Source: Sycon ciliatum (lineage: Eukaryota > Porifera > Calcarea > Leucosolenida > Sycettidae). Taken from it: DNA of 64,000 nucleotides. Shown here one piece after another: positions 1-11,795 of this stretch. Location of the stretch: assembly GCF_964019385.1 (NCBI RefSeq), contig NC_088645.1, positions 25,929,689-25,993,688 on the forward strand. The letters are read 5' to 3'. The position numbers and the translations under genes are program-made. The notes under the pieces were generated by a model. That model saw only the letters and a program-made list of their open reading frames with translations. It made no database searches and was not told the origin of the DNA. Positions within the stretch are counted from its first letter, which is position 1, and each line of letters opens with the position of its first letter.

Positions 1-464
1 TGTAATTCCGTTCGGCAGAAGACAGCTTTCGGCTCACGTAAGCCACAGGATGCCAGGACTGGTCCTCTGCTAGCTGCGTTAAGACTCCTGCCACAGCAAA
101 GTCACTTGCGTCAGTCTCAACGCGGAAATCCTGACTGACGTTTGCTAGTCGCAACACTGGTGCATCCAGCAGAGCAGACTTCAATCGCTCAAATGCCTCC
201 TGTCGAGTCTGATTCCACTCGAAGCGCACATGTTTCCCTGTCAGTTCCTCCAGGGGTTTGGAGATGGCCGAGAAATGGTTAATGAACCTTCGAAAGTAAT
301 TAGCGAATCCCAGAAACTGTCTTACGTGCGTGACCGTCGTCGGGACAGGCCAGTTATGCACGGCCTTGATCTTCTCTGGATCTGGAGAAATGCATTGGCC
401 GTCTATCCGGTGCCCAAGAAACAGAACGTCTGTCCGGCCGAATTCACATTTAGACGGTTTGCAA
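1..464 (-). pseudogene. RT thumb and RNase H part of gypsy A pol (partial)
   Basis: The minus strand continues pol in a different frame from the protease-RT ORF. One extra base near 470 shifts the frame just after the RT palm. Visible are the thumb with the LGF.NYFRRFI motif, the FEW motif before RNase H, and the RNase H start with TDASDFA (first catalytic Asp) and SWHPVAYVSRKLS. The rest of RNase H and the integrase lie outside the window. Confidence 0.85.
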
Positions 465-1979
465 TTATAGCTCATTCCTCCTGAGGGCGTTTAAGATGGT
501 TCTGACATGATCGAGGTGCTCCTCCCATGATTTGCTGAATATGAGGATATCGTCTAGAAACACCACAACGAATTTACGCAGGTATGGCTGGAGGACACTG
601 TTCATCAAGGTTTGGAATGTTGCCGGGGCATTTGTTAGGCCGAAACCCATCACTGTGAACTGAAAGTGACCGAATGGGGTATTTATTGCTGTCTTCGGAA
701 TATCTGTTTCTTCTATTCGAATCTGATTGTAACCGGACCTCAGATCTAGCTTGTTGAAATACGCACTGCCTTGGACGGTATCAAAGAGGTCGTCAATATT
801 CGGTAGGCATGCCTTGTTCTTAATGGTTATGCGGTTTAGCTCACGCCAGTCGCATACCATTCGAAGTGTTCCATCCGCTTTCTTTACGAAGAACACAGGG
901 GCTCCGTATGGGGATTTGCTGGGCTGGATGAATCCTCTACGGAGCAGCTCGGTGAGCTGAGCTTGAAGCTCATCCATCTCTGGTTTTGGTAAACGATATG
1001 CTGCACGAGATGGCGGTTTAGCTCCTTCTTCCGTTTTTATCTCGTGATCTGCGCCGCTTCTGGGTGGCAGCTTGTTTGGAAGCTCATCGGGAAAGACGTC
1101 CCCGAACTCCTTCAGCAGGTCCTTGAAATCCTTCTGATCCTCCCTACCCGGACTATCCACCGTCTGTGGCTCGTCCGGATCTGCTGTCACATACGCTAGG
1201 ATTCCTTCTGCGCCACCTCTCATTGCATGCCTAGCCTGCTTCCCTGAGATGAAGAACGTCTCGATCGGTGGGTTGGATTTGTCCGTGCCATCACTTTCAC
1301 TCGGTTGACAGATGATGGATCCACCCTCCAGCTTGATTTCATTGGTACGAAAATTGATCTGTGGGTTCGTCCGGGTCAGCCATGGTTTTCCGAGGATCAC
1401 GTCATACCGCGTCATAGGGAATACTAGGAACTGTTGGTGCTCGCTAAAGTCGCCGACTACGGTCTTCAAGCTGTCCGTTTTCGTGATAGGCTGTGAGCGG
1501 ACCGATCCATCAGCAAGTGTGACGTTCAGGACGTCGCTACCGGTTGTTGTGGAGATGTTGTGCTTCTTGACAAAGTCAGTTGAAATGAAGTCGTGGGTTG
1601 ACCCAGAATCCAGTAGTATGGTAACGCGACGTCCATTTATCTTGCCCTGGACGCGCATTAGGTCGTGTTCGTTGTCGGCGGAAATGCTCCCTGTGCTGGC
1701 GGTTACTTCATTAGGCCGGCCAACAGTATCAGGTGACGAATGCTTGACAGGCGAGGCTTGAATTTCGGTCTCCTCGAGGCGTGGTTCCTCATTTGCTAAG
1801 GGGCTGAATTTGTTCTTAACTTTGATTCGTGGCCTATTCCTGGGTGCTCTCGTGTTCGCCAGTTGTCGCACTCCCTTCCTTACTGGCGTCCATCGTTTAA
1901 AGAAGGCTTGCTTGTGGCGTTCCTCCCTCCTTCTGGACAGAATCTGGCAATATGGCCGGGTTTCCTGCAGGTGAAACAC
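465..1979 (-). pseudogene. pol: gypsy A pol: aspartic protease and reverse transcriptase
   Basis: A 504-residue ORF. A retropepsin-like domain lies around residues 110-210 with active site LLDSGSTHDF, followed by a linker and a reverse transcriptase domain (about 320-500) with the PYGAPVFFVKK, LDLRSGYNQI, FGLTNAPATFQ and FLDDILIFSK blocks. The last carries the two catalytic aspartates. These are standard Ty3/gypsy signatures. The ORF ends early at about 468 because of a one-base insertion; RNase H resumes in another frame. It overlaps the Gag ORF by about 100 bp in a different frame, so Pol would need frameshifting or separate initiation. No clear slippery site was identified. Confidence 0.88.
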
Positions 1980-2764
1980 AGCCTTGAACGACCCTCTGGC
2001 TCCCTGGTTTCTCTCCCACCGGATGGTGTTGGTTGGCTTGACCAGGGTCCAGGCTGGCGCCTCTGATGCCCTGGTGCGCGCACTGCCTTGGCGTAGCTTG
2101 CTTGGGCTAGCCGCATCGACTGGTCTGCTGAGACCGCAGCTCGTATGGCTTGGGCCAAATGTTGCGGGTGCTCCCTAAGTACCTCACTGCTTAGGCCCTG
2201 AGCCAGCCCACGCGTGAACAAGATAGCTCTGGAGTGGTCATCAAGCTCGGGAACTTGTAAGCTAAGCCGCGAAAATTTGTTGATGTATTCGTCAAGAGTC
2301 TCATCTTGGTGAAGAGCGAATAAGTCGATGCGCGCCTGTTCCCTGTCATAAACCGGGCCGTACACTTCTCCCAGCTTGCTCTTCAGGTCTGGCCAGTCGG
2401 AAAACAGCGTGTTTGCCTCCTGAGAGGCGATAAACCAAAGACGAGCGTTGCCCTCCAGAAAACTCGCCGCGTAGCTCAAGCGCTCCTCCGCGTTGTCCAG
2501 CTGCAGGGACTTCATGGCGAGTTCGATGGCGAAGGCCCACTCCTTGAACTCTCTTGTATCTCCACGAAACACAGGCGGAGACTTAACATGGCGCATGCGT
2601 GGCCTCTCTCCGCAGGGAGCTTGAGCACGTCTTGGCGTTTGATCTGATCCATCGCACTGACCGAGTGCGATAAGGTGATTCAGACGCTTCTGAATCTCGA
2701 ATATACCGTAGGCGACTAATGCGGCCACTGCGCATAGCCCGAACATGACGAAAAGAAAAACCAT
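1880..2764 (-). CDS. gag: gypsy A Gag-like protein with zinc knuckle
   Basis: The ORF is open from 2791, but its first codons lie in the LTR and PBS, so I place the start at the Met at 2764. The N-terminus is strongly hydrophobic (MVFLFVMFGLCAVAALVAYG), looks like a membrane anchor, and is unusual for Gag. The middle has the retrotransposon Gag core (FKEWAFAIELA, NARLWFIAS, LDEYINKFSRLSLQVPEL). A CCHC zinc knuckle, CFTCRKPGHIARFC, lies near the C-terminus and would bind RNA. Gag packages element RNA in virus-like particles. No internal stop is seen. Confidence 0.85.
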   Translation of the reverse strand: MVFLFVMFGLCAVAALVAYGIFEIQKRLNHLIALGQCDGSDQTPRRAQAPCGERPRMRHVKSPPVFRGDTREFKEWAFAIELAMKSLQLDNAEERLSYAASFLEGNARLWFIASQEANTLFSDWPDLKSKLGEVYGPVYDREQARIDLFALHQDETLDEYINKFSRLSLQVPELDDHSRAILFTRGLAQGLSSEVLREHPQHLAQAIRAAVSADQSMRLAQASYAKAVRAPGHQRRQPGPWSSQPTPSGGRETREPEGRSRLCFTCRKPGHIARFCPEGGRNATSKPSLNDGRQ

Positions 2765-2777
2765 CCTCTTGCTACCA
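2761..2777 (-). promoter_or_regulatory. Primer-binding site of gypsy A
   Basis: On the minus strand TGGTAGC begins one base after the LTR end, the position and TGG start expected for a tRNA primer-binding site. It differs by only two bases from the equivalent site of the second gypsy element at 25412. The matching tRNA was not identified. Confidence 0.75.
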
Positions 2778-2778
2778 G

Positions 2779-2959
2779 TGTAACAGTCCAACTAACTTCA
2801 GTAGTCATTCTTGGAATAATCAATGATCCTTGCCATAATGCATTCTTATATACATGAACAAGCAATGATGGACATAACACCTAACAGCAGCAGCGTGATA
2901 ATAGCAGGTGATAAGTGTATCCTATTCCTAGTGTTAGTAGTAACAGTGAATCTGTTACA
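2779..2959 (-). repeat. LTR of gypsy A (5' LTR on minus strand), 181 bp
   Basis: The segment is bounded by perfect 8-bp inverted ends, TGTAACAG and CTGTTACA, with TG..CA termini. It directly abuts the primer-binding site and Gag. The other LTR is outside the window. Confidence 0.85.
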
Positions 2960-4110
2960 AGACGTGTGAGCTGGCTGACAAGTGAGAGCCAGGGAGTCGT
3001 CAAGTACCAGCATTTGACGAATCCCGGCCTGGTGAGACTGAGATCGAGAGCATGCATGCATGCATGTCCAGCTGGCGGGAAAGGAACCTAAAATTGTAGA
3101 TCGATGGGTTGAATCTGAAATTGTGGATCTACACGAGGTTTGTTTTGTAATGGCTAGTGATCTTGCTAGTGATCTTGCAAACTGTTACTGTGACTTTTCC
3201 AAGTCCTACTCATATACCTTGTAAAATCAGATGCCCTGTAGTAAGTAGTCTTGGTGGAAGCAGACTGGAATGCGTTGAATTCGTAGCTTCTGAAATTGAA
3301 ATTTATTTTTTCTTGAGTGACACTGACAAGCGATGGCATTGGCGACAGGAGAACTTTGCTTCCTTCCAGGAAAGCTGCATCGCAGTCGGATCCTGTCCAT
3401 GCACATGCGATCATGCTGTGTTGTAGACAGTGGAGAGCTGATTTTGACCCAAGAAAATAGTTTTGAACATTCATGAAGAGGATATTGTTGTTGTAGCTAG
3501 CTGACAGACATAACCTGTGGCAGTGGTGTATGGAATCAGCGTGCAAGGTCTGTAGCAACTTGATCATGGCAGAGAACGAGCTGAAGCGAGATGTGAAGGG
3601 TGCCATGCAGCTTACACTTGTGCATGTTCTACGTTACTCTACGGCGAGGAACTACACACGCACTCGCTACTGCTCTCGCAAGGTGATTGGCTTCTCTCCA
3701 GTGATTCAGGCCGCCTCAAAGCATGGATCCACTGCACTTTGTCGCGGAACACATCAACATGCCTGTTGACGTACACTGGAAAAGATACGACTCCTCGATG
3801 AGGACCTGTGTAGCAACTTGATCATGGCAGAGAAGGAGCTGAAGCAACTTCCAGTGGCGCATGTTTTTTAGTTTTAACGGTGCTCCACGATGAGGAACAG
3901 CACACGCACTCGCTACTGCTCTTGCCAGGTGATTGGCTTCTCTCCCGTGATACAGGCTGCCTCAATGCATGACTTATCTGTACATCAATACGCCTGACGT
4001 AGATATAACTGGAAAAAGTGTCACTCCACGATGAGGAGCACACAGCACTCGTGAAGGCTTGTACAGAGTGAGGGGCTTCTCCCCAGTGATGCAGGCTACC
4101 TTGAAGCATG
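2960..4110. repeat. Left arm of a large foldback inverted repeat
   Basis: Sequence from 2960 to about 3780 reappears as a close reverse complement at about 7770-8565. Shared stretches include the terminal hairpin (GGGAGTCGTCAA and its complement around an unpaired loop), the block near 3170-3430, and the block around 3660-3800. From 3640 onward the arm holds diverged direct subrepeats built around CTTCTCTCCAGTGAT.CAGGC and GCATGGATCCACTGCACTTT. The outer end is abutted by the gypsy A LTR. ORFs here are mirrored between the arms and I do not regard them as genes. Confidence 0.8.
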
Positions 4111-4293
4111 ATGAGCTACGTGAAAAATACCGCGCGGTGTGTTGAAGCGAGGCATGGAGCATGCCATTCAGCTTGCACTGGTGATTGTTTTACTCAACGA
4201 TGATGAACTGCACGTGGCATTTGATAGGGCTTGTGCAGGGTGAGTGTCTTCTCTCCAGTGATGCAGGCCACCTTGAAGCGTGAATCCACTGCA

Positions 4294-4408
<115 letters not shown>

Positions 4409-4694
4409 AATTCTTTGGTAATGCAGCCTTCCACCAACATTGTCCGGTTGCACGCCTACTGTCACTCAAACAGGACCAATGGATGCAACATGTGCCTAGC
4501 AGATACACTGTTGATCATGAACAACTCCAATAACACCCCCCCCCTTACCATTGTCTTCAATACACATCCAACTAGAACTTGAAGTATAATTATTAGTCGA
4601 AGCTGCTGGTATAGTCTCTACTTCTTGATGCTGCCCACTCTCTTTTTCTGTCTGTCTTTCTCTTTCTGTGTATGTATGTGTGTGGGTGTGTGCG

Positions 4695-4905
<211 letters not shown>

Positions 4906-4987
4906 GCACACACACACTCCCTCACTCACAAAGCATGGATCCACTGCACTTTGTCGTTGAACATCTTAACACGCATGTTGACGTACA

Positions 4988-5169
<182 letters not shown>

Positions 5170-5233
5170 TCACAAAGCATGGATCTACTGCACTTTGTCG
5201 TTGAACATCTCAACACGCATGTTGACGTACACT

Positions 5234-5895
5234 CACTCTCTCTCTCTCTGTCTCTGTGCGTGTGTGTGTGTGTGTGTCTCTCTCTTTCTCACTCACTCAC
5301 TCACAAAGCATGGATCCACTGCACTTTGTCGTTGAACATCTCAACACGCATGTTGACATACACTGTATCTCTCTGCGTCTTTTGATTTCTGTGTCGCTCT
5401 TTCTCTTTTTCTCTCAACCTGTGGATCTACAATGTACTTTGCTGTAATAAATTCTTTTGAAGTTCTGTCCTTATTTGACTGGATTATTGGTCACGTATTG
5501 ATCAAGCTCGGCACGAAGTATTGGCTCGCTTTTTCACATACTTACTCTCCTTTTCTGTATGTCTCTCCATCTCTCTTTCTGTGTGTGTGTGTCTCTCTCC
5601 CTCTCTGTTGACGTACACTGTTTCTCTCTTTGTCTATCTCTGTGTCTCTCTTTGTCTGTCAGTTTCTCTCTCTCTCTCTCTCTCTAACACACAGGCACAA
5701 GCTCTTTCTCTCTTTCAGTTTCTCTTCTTTTGTTGCTTTCTCATGAACACTAGCACACACACACACACACACTCAACATTGATCACTTATTCCCATCATG
5801 CATTTTTGGGTTTCGTTGTGATAGAATATTGTACTACTACTTGTAGTACTACTGATGTACAACACTATTCTCATGCAACTGGAGGGTATATATCC
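5234..5895. other. Pyrimidine-rich, low-complexity sequence
   Basis: Mixed CT, GT and CA tracts with one more copy of the anchor block at about 5307-5363 and degenerate ones later. I see no gene. Confidence 0.7.
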
Positions 5896-5994
5896 GGGTG
5901 CTATTTGTTGTTGTGGCTAAGAGTGCATGGGTGCTATTTGTTGTTGTGGCTAAGAGTGCATGGGTGCTATTTGTTGTTGTGGCTAAGAGTGCAT
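5896..5994. repeat. 33-bp tandem repeat, three copies
   Basis: The unit beginning GGGTGCTATTTGTTGTTGTG and ending GAGTGCAT occurs three times in tandem with almost no change, which implies recent amplification. It is open in two frames but has no sign of being coding. Confidence 0.95.
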
Positions 5995-6837
5995 GTGTGC
6001 GGCCAGCTAGTTCCAGCATGCAAGGTGTTACATTTGCTACACTGTGGTCTTACAAGCACAGAGAACCATATGTTCCAACTTTCCTTGATACAACTATGAA
6101 CCGAAGCACAACTGCTGCAAACATTAACTGCCCATTTAGGCAAGATAGCAACAACTAAAAGTAGAAGAAGTAAGTAAGACTAGCGTCCTTCCAGCTCCAG
6201 GACAGTATGAACAGGCAACAACATAAATTTTAACAGCATTGCATCGTACATGCATGTAGCTATGCAGAAATAATTGTACATTTAGTTGTGAATGCAAATC
6301 CAAGGCGGAAAGCAGTCAGGCGTAATAGATGCCAGCAATAGAAACCAGATCTGTGACGCATGTCACATGCATTCATGATGATCAATGCATCGTGGTTCAC
6401 CACCATTGAACACAGTAGTACATGTAAATTACACAGAAATAGGAGATTAAATCTGACATATCTCCCTCGTGAAAGAAAAGTGATAAATATTACATGAGTG
6501 AGTAAAAGACGAAGACAACAAGAAGAAAAACATGACAAAAACAATGGCAATTGAATATGAAAACTCGGATGGAAGAAAAGGACCAAGGACCTACAAGACG
6601 TGCTAGAGCTGATAGCCAGTTTGTTGTAGAACGTCAGTACTGTCGGTCAGTTTGGTGCAATGTTATAATTATTGTTATCGCATGAGCTGATTGTCAAGTA
6701 CATGTAACTGGTGGTGTTAGTGGACAGTACAGCATAACTTGTAGTTCTTTGGTCTTTTTTTCTTTACTATGAATATGAAAACAATCACAGTTCGCTCAGT
6801 ACTTGCACCTTTAACTTCCAGTGGCTCAAGATGATGA
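5995..6837. other. No recognisable feature
   Basis: AT-rich sequence between the repeat tract and the BEL/Pao relic. I see no convincing coding sequence or repeat. It probably belongs to the interior of the foldback structure. Confidence 0.5.
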
Positions 6838-7475
6838 ACTGCATGCTTGTGTACCTTCCCAGCTACTTAAACTTCTACTATCTGAACAGCACCATCCTTA
6901 CCTGGATAGGTCATAAGCACACGTCCAAGTGGCTAGTGTGCAGTTGCGGTGTGCGTATCCATCACAAGCACGATATCTCCTTAGGGTGATGCTGTTGAAG
7001 CAACCACATCACTTGGATGCTTAGCTTCGGAACAATCTCTTTCAGCTAACGTTTCCATACCTGATCTACAATACGTTGCACAAACTCCCAGCGCTTTCTT
7101 GGGTGAGCTTGAGTCATTGTAGATGTGTTGGCTTCAGCAGCAATAGTTGCCCTAGCATGGCCAATGAAAAAGTGTTGTGGCAATAGCAGCTGAAGGTCTT
7201 CATGCAGCACCAGTTTCATTGCCTTGGCCATTACCTAGAACACACCACCAAAGTGTGGTGCACTCGGTGGCTTGAAGTACCAGGTAATGTCGCGGTATGA
7301 CCTTTCTGCTGCTAGTCTGAAGTTGTCGAGAAACTTGACAGCTGCTTTTACCTCTTGATCAGCCACACGGAAATTGGTACCGTTGTCCGATTGCATCTCT
7401 TGTGGCACACCACGTCGCATGGTGAATCGGGGTCTAAGAGCCAGGAGAAAACCGTCGTTGTCCAGAGGTAACCTC
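6838..7475 (-). pseudogene. BEL/Pao retrotransposon integrase C-terminal relic
   Basis: The minus strand encodes a decayed piece of BEL/Pao polyprotein. It has the integrase core end with FTMRRGVPQEMQSDNGTNF (second catalytic Asp in SDNGTNF) and WYFKPPSAPHFGGVF, typical of this superfamily. The following conserved tail has RKRWEFVQRIVDQVWKRW, then PLGRVLMTYPGKDG and QIVEV. A TAG stop at 7232-7234 falls where the conserved GGVWE segment should continue, and some sequence is missing there. Another stop lies near the end. Gag, protease and RT are absent. Confidence 0.85.
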
Positions 7476-7689
7476 GAAATGACAAGCCCTAGTCAGCAGG
7501 CATGTAAACACACATACATATCTCTTTGAGTTGTGACCGATCTCGACCCTGGCGTGCATAGAAGGGGATGACATAGCCGACACTAATTATGGCAAATGAC
7601 TGATGTGGTCCAGTTGTCTTGAAGTCGGGAAGTGGTGGCATTGCTGGTGTTGCTGTTTTGATATGGCCCTTGCGGCAAAGAACGCACTT

Positions 7690-8565
7690 GGCCCGATGCC
7701 TCCAGGTGGCCTGCATCACTGGAGAGAAGCCACTCACCCGGCACAAGCCTCCACGAGTGCTGTGTGCTCCTCATCGTGAAGTGATACCTTTCCCAGTGAA
7801 CGTCAACAGGCATGTTGATGTGTTCGACGACAAAGTGCAGTGGATCCATGCGTTGAGGGGGCTGGATCACTGGAGAGAAGCCAATCATCTTGCGAGAGCA
7901 GTAGCGAGTGCGTGTGCAGTTCAGCTCCTTCTCTGCATGATCAAGTTGCTACAGACCTTGCAAGCTGATTTCATACACCACTGCCACAGGCTATGTCTGT
8001 CAGCTAGCTACAGCAACAATAACCTCTTCATGAATGTTCAAAACTATTTTCTTGGGTCAAAATCAGCTCTCCACTGTCTACAACACAGCATGATCGCATG
8101 TGCATGGACAGGATCCGACTGCGATACAGCTCTCCTGGAAGGAAGCAAAGTTCTCCTGTCGCCAATGCCATCGCTTGTCAGTGTCACTCAAGAAAAAATA
8201 AATTTCAATTTCAGAAGCTACGAATTCAACGCATTCCAGTCTGCTTCCACCAAGACTACTTACTACAGGGCATCTGATTTTACAAGGTATATGAGTAGGA
8301 CTTGGAAAAGTCACAGTAACAGTTTGCAAGATCACTAGCAAGATCACTAGCCATTACAAAACAAACCTCGTGTAGATCCACAATTTCAGATTCAACCCAT
8401 CGATCTACAATTTTAGGTTCCCTTTCCCGCCAGCTGGATATGCATGCATGCATATCTATTATATGCTCTCGATCTCAGTCTCACCAGGCCGGGAGTCGTC
8501 AAATGCCGGTACTTGACGACTCCCTGGCTCTCACTTGTCAGCCAGCTCACACGTCTTGTCGTGCA
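7690..8565. repeat. Right arm of the large foldback inverted repeat
   Basis: Reverse complement of 2960-4110, with the best matches at 7780-8565. It lacks the expanded CT tracts of the left arm. The inner end holds the CTGCATCACTGGAGAGAAG and CACGAGTGCTGTGTGCTCC subrepeats. The outer end continues into unmatched sequence at about 8566, because the left arm is interrupted there by gypsy A. Confidence 0.8.
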
Positions 8566-9114
8566 CGCGCAGACGTCCAGCACACACGCGTGTCGAAATG
8601 TGTTTTTTGGCGGGTAGTCGGCAAAAAATTAAGTGAGGGTCCCTTTAGAGAAGTTTAGTCCTTCGCGTTCCGCTTTTCGCCGTTGCCATGCCATTTTTCG
8701 CTCCTGCGACCTCGCTTCAGCGTATACGCTACTTTCGAGTGCATGTGTGACCGGGCCCTTAGGCTGTGGTGTTCTTAGAATTTCAGGCTGGACGTTCTTG
8801 GGCTCCGCGTTCTTCAGCGCGCGACTCTACTGTAAACATTTTTCGGAAAGCAAGCTTCTCCAAAATTCGAAATTTTCCTTCCAAAAATGCCGTCGTCCTT
8901 GACCTCGAAGCTGCAAAAAATACCGGTATGGGTAGTATTGAGGCGGGTATGGTATAATCCCATAATTATAAAGTACATGTACAACTTTTTTGGAGGCAGG
9001 AAACTTACGAAGGAAATAAAAACTACAAATCTCAAGCTATGGACGAGACCGTGCTCGGGGTCTCGCCCATCTTAACGTGTTAGAAGCCATCTTTAGTTTA
9101 CACTACTCCGCTCC
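8566..9114. other. Non-coding sequence with one possible Harbinger-like end
   Basis: I see no gene. At about 8741-8764 the sequence GCATGTGTGACCGGGCCCTTA resembles the right terminus of the Harbinger-like element at 24272-24295, but I could not find a matching left terminus, so a whole element is not called. Confidence 0.35.
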
Positions 9115-9662
9115 TACTAGATGGGGATTTGTATGCAAAATGTCACTAAAAGCGCCATTTCGTTCTTAGAAAAGCACGGATGACCGCGATTGGCCCATAT
9201 GTTGTCGTCTTTTGGACGCTGAGTCGACTGGTTTTGGTCGGAGAAAGCTGCGATGCAGCGTTCCTCCTTTATTCCCAGTCGAACATGGTTGAACAAGAGG
9301 TTACGCGCTTCTGCGTGCCCAAGTCACCAGGTCATAGCGCCAGCAGGCGACAACTTTCACACCAACGTTCAACTCGAGTGACAGGACTGCACCCAAAAAA
9401 GGTCAAACAGGCTGTAAGTTGTACCCTGCAGGCACGGTGATCAGGTGACTGGTGTACGCAGGTGCACGGGACCGCTTGTTCAAGCTGCATGCTTGATTGG
9501 GAATAAGGGCCTTACGCTACATCGCAGCTATTTCGGACCAAAACCAGTCGACGCAGCGTCCGAAAGGCTACACCATATGGGCCAATCGCGGTCATCCGTG
9601 CTTTTATAAGAACGAAATGGCGCTTTTAGTGACATTTTGCATACAAATCCCAATCTAGTAGG
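9115..9662. repeat. Foldback/MITE-like element, arms of about 145 bp
   Basis: Bases about 9115-9260 and 9515-9662 are reverse complements with few mismatches, for example TTGTATGCAAAATGTCACTA and GATGACCGCGATTGGCCCAT on the left arm. The spacer of about 250 bp has no coding signal. A degenerate piece of the arm recurs at about 9720-9785. The transposon family was not recognised. Confidence 0.8.
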
Positions 9663-9950
9663 GCGCAGTCACCCAGTTTCGGTGGAAGTGTGCGAGTTCG
9701 ATTAGGATTAAAGTAGGAAGAGAGCGTCTCAGCCCCCTCGGACTAAAACCATTCGACTCAGCACCCCGAAGACTACAACTGGTGTAATTTTGATTTTTGC
9801 CTTAACTTCCCCTTTAATGGAGCGTCCATTTTGGTGTTTGTTTTTACACAGTTTCTGTTCCTCTTGTCTCACTGCTTACCTTCTGCTTCTCTCTTTCACT
9901 TTTTTCTTATCTGCCCTTGTGCATACAGTCTTCGCTAAATTTATCACGTA

Positions 9951-11133
9951 CTTGGTCCGACTTATTAAAATGCGCGTTTCGCTTCAAACGAACAAACAAA
10001 TTCAAATAATCTCAGGACGGAATAAACAATCCAGCTACCTAACACTATCCTTCAGTTGTCGATTTGTGATGTTGAAGAAGAAAATTAATGGCTCCAACTC
10101 CAAAGGAGGCAGCGCCTCAGGATCCTAGTCGACTCGAACATTTTGCGTCCAAATTTTGTCGTTAGAGGACTCCTGTTGCTTCTCGCGCAACACAGAGAAG
10201 GCATCGTGCTGAAATCAACACCCCACTGCGATGGGGAATTTCCACGGAGTACCAGAAACTCCTGTGCGATCGATCTCGAGTGCCTCCTGGCGGATTGAAA
10301 TCACTGCAGTCGCTGTTTTCTTGGCAGAATTTCAGAAACGCGTCATCCAGAAACTCGTGCTGAAAGCACCAGCATCGCTCAGTCCAGTTTGCTGATCTCT
10401 CTCGCAGTCGTTCACGATGTGGCGGCCGACGAATCAAGATCACAGAAGAGATCGTCGAGAAGTTGATCGAAATAAAGAACCGCCCTTAAGGTAGACTTTG
10501 AGGAGAACAACCTGGCTGGAAAACTGAAGCGCAGAAAGGGTGTTCTGCGGATACGGTGCGTGAATGGTGCGCAATGGAGCCGCGATCGCGATGCGTCACA
10601 ACACAACGCCAGTCTAGTCTAGTCTCCTGGGCCAGTGGATTCGTGAAACGGGCAGGGAAGAGCACGCTTGGTCTGACTGCATGACAGTCATCATGTCGAC
10701 GCAGACTCACTCAGTACGCGCGCGTCACACGGTGATGAGAAGTGATTTTTTATGCGTGGTGGTTTACTTGTTCGCCACATTTGAAGATGTCGTGGGAGCG
10801 TCAGGTGAAAACACCTACAGCCACCATTGTGGTAGTCGTACTGCACGAGGAGGAGGCGAAGTCGATCGTCTAAATCGTGCCTATGGAGTGAAAAAATCAA
10901 GGAAGCGCAGTGTAGCTTGGAGGAGATGAAAAAACTGTCGACGTTTTGCAGGTTGACGCAAATGCAGATGCGCCCTGAGACACCAGCAGCGATGAAAACT
11001 AGAAGGTCAGGCCAAGAAACGCCACAGTAGTTATCTATCTACCGTCTCTTGGTTGGTTTTTTAGTACAGGTGCTCCTTTGTACATATCCTTGAGTTTTGA
11101 AGCGAAGCGCACATTTTAATAAGTCGGACCAAG
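9951..11133. mobile_element. Decayed mariner-like element (MLE-1)
   Basis: Terminal inverted repeats start CTTGGTCCGACTTATTAAAA on the left and end with the near complement at 11133. Each end is flanked by TA (9949-9950 and 11134-11135), the Tc1/mariner target duplication. A plus-strand relic of the transposase catalytic core lies near 10730-10780 (HGDEK, a stop, then FFMRGG), matching the DEKWF block of mariner transposases. Many stops and frameshifts follow. The termini resemble those of the element at 57733-58891, so both belong to one superfamily. Confidence 0.75.
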
Positions 11134-11135
11134 TA

Positions 11136-11690
11136 GTTGTTATGATTACCACCTCTGTGATGTTTTTTGAGGCGTTTTTTACGGGCCAAATAACACAATG
11201 GTTTAAAATTCAATAAATAATACACTGGAGAAGAAATCAGAAAAATGCATGTGTAAAATAAAGAATTTCGAACCCAAACCCAAAAACACTTCAAATCAAT
11301 TTTTTTATTATTAAAAATAAACTCAATCCATAAACTCAATAAACTCAATTCTTTGAGCAAACGCTGCTTGACAAGGAATTCTGGCCCGACACCATTTTTT
11401 TATTTATTTATTTTTACTATGTTCACATTCCCAGCTCGAAAATAATAAAGAAAGACAATGATACTGAGACTAGGACGAACGTGACAACTATTGAGCAGGG
11501 GCTGCAGCGAGACGCAGCAGTGATGGTGGGGCATTGATGGCTCTGCCGACCTGAGGTCTCGGCATCACGGCCAAAAACACGCCCCAAAAACAAAAAGATA
11601 GAGCTGTACGAGTCAGCAAAATGAAAAGAAAGGAAGGGTTAACACCAGCGAGTGTGCGGGAGAAACTGTGAGACAATTAACAAATTACAA
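11136..11690. other. AT-rich sequence without recognised features
   Basis: Contains A/T homopolymers and short 'AAACTCAAT' iterations near 11325-11350. No gene is seen. The boundary with the LINE 3' end is not sharp. Confidence 0.5.
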
Positions 11691-11795
11691 GGGCTGTTAC
11701 TGAGAGGAGCATCATCATGGCTGATCATGGCGAGTCGGTTGTCTGAGCCAGTTGTGGTGCATAGATAGGGATAGAGGAGAACGACGAGAGCATCA

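Larger units (their letters stand above)
1..2959 (-). mobile_element. Ty3/gypsy LTR retrotransposon A, truncated by the window edge
   Basis: Read on the minus strand the order is LTR (2959-2779), primer-binding site, Gag, protease, reverse transcriptase and RNase H, and the element runs off the window at base 1. This order is that of Ty3/gypsy elements. Protein sequence and layout resemble the second gypsy element near 25-30 kb, but the LTRs differ in length (181 against 159 bp) and sequence, so they are related families rather than copies of one. A single-base frameshift near 465-475 separates RT from RNase H, so this copy is probably dead. It sits at the very edge of a foldback structure whose arm begins at 2960. 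Confidence 0.9.

Noticed and set aside
7619..8338. Zinc-finger protein suggested by 'ITGEKPLT' phrases
   Set aside because: No Cys or His ligand spacing; the phrase comes from a non-coding subrepeat in the foldback arms.
8625..8764. A complete Harbinger-like MITE
   Set aside because: Only one terminus-like sequence was found; no matching inverted end or target duplication.
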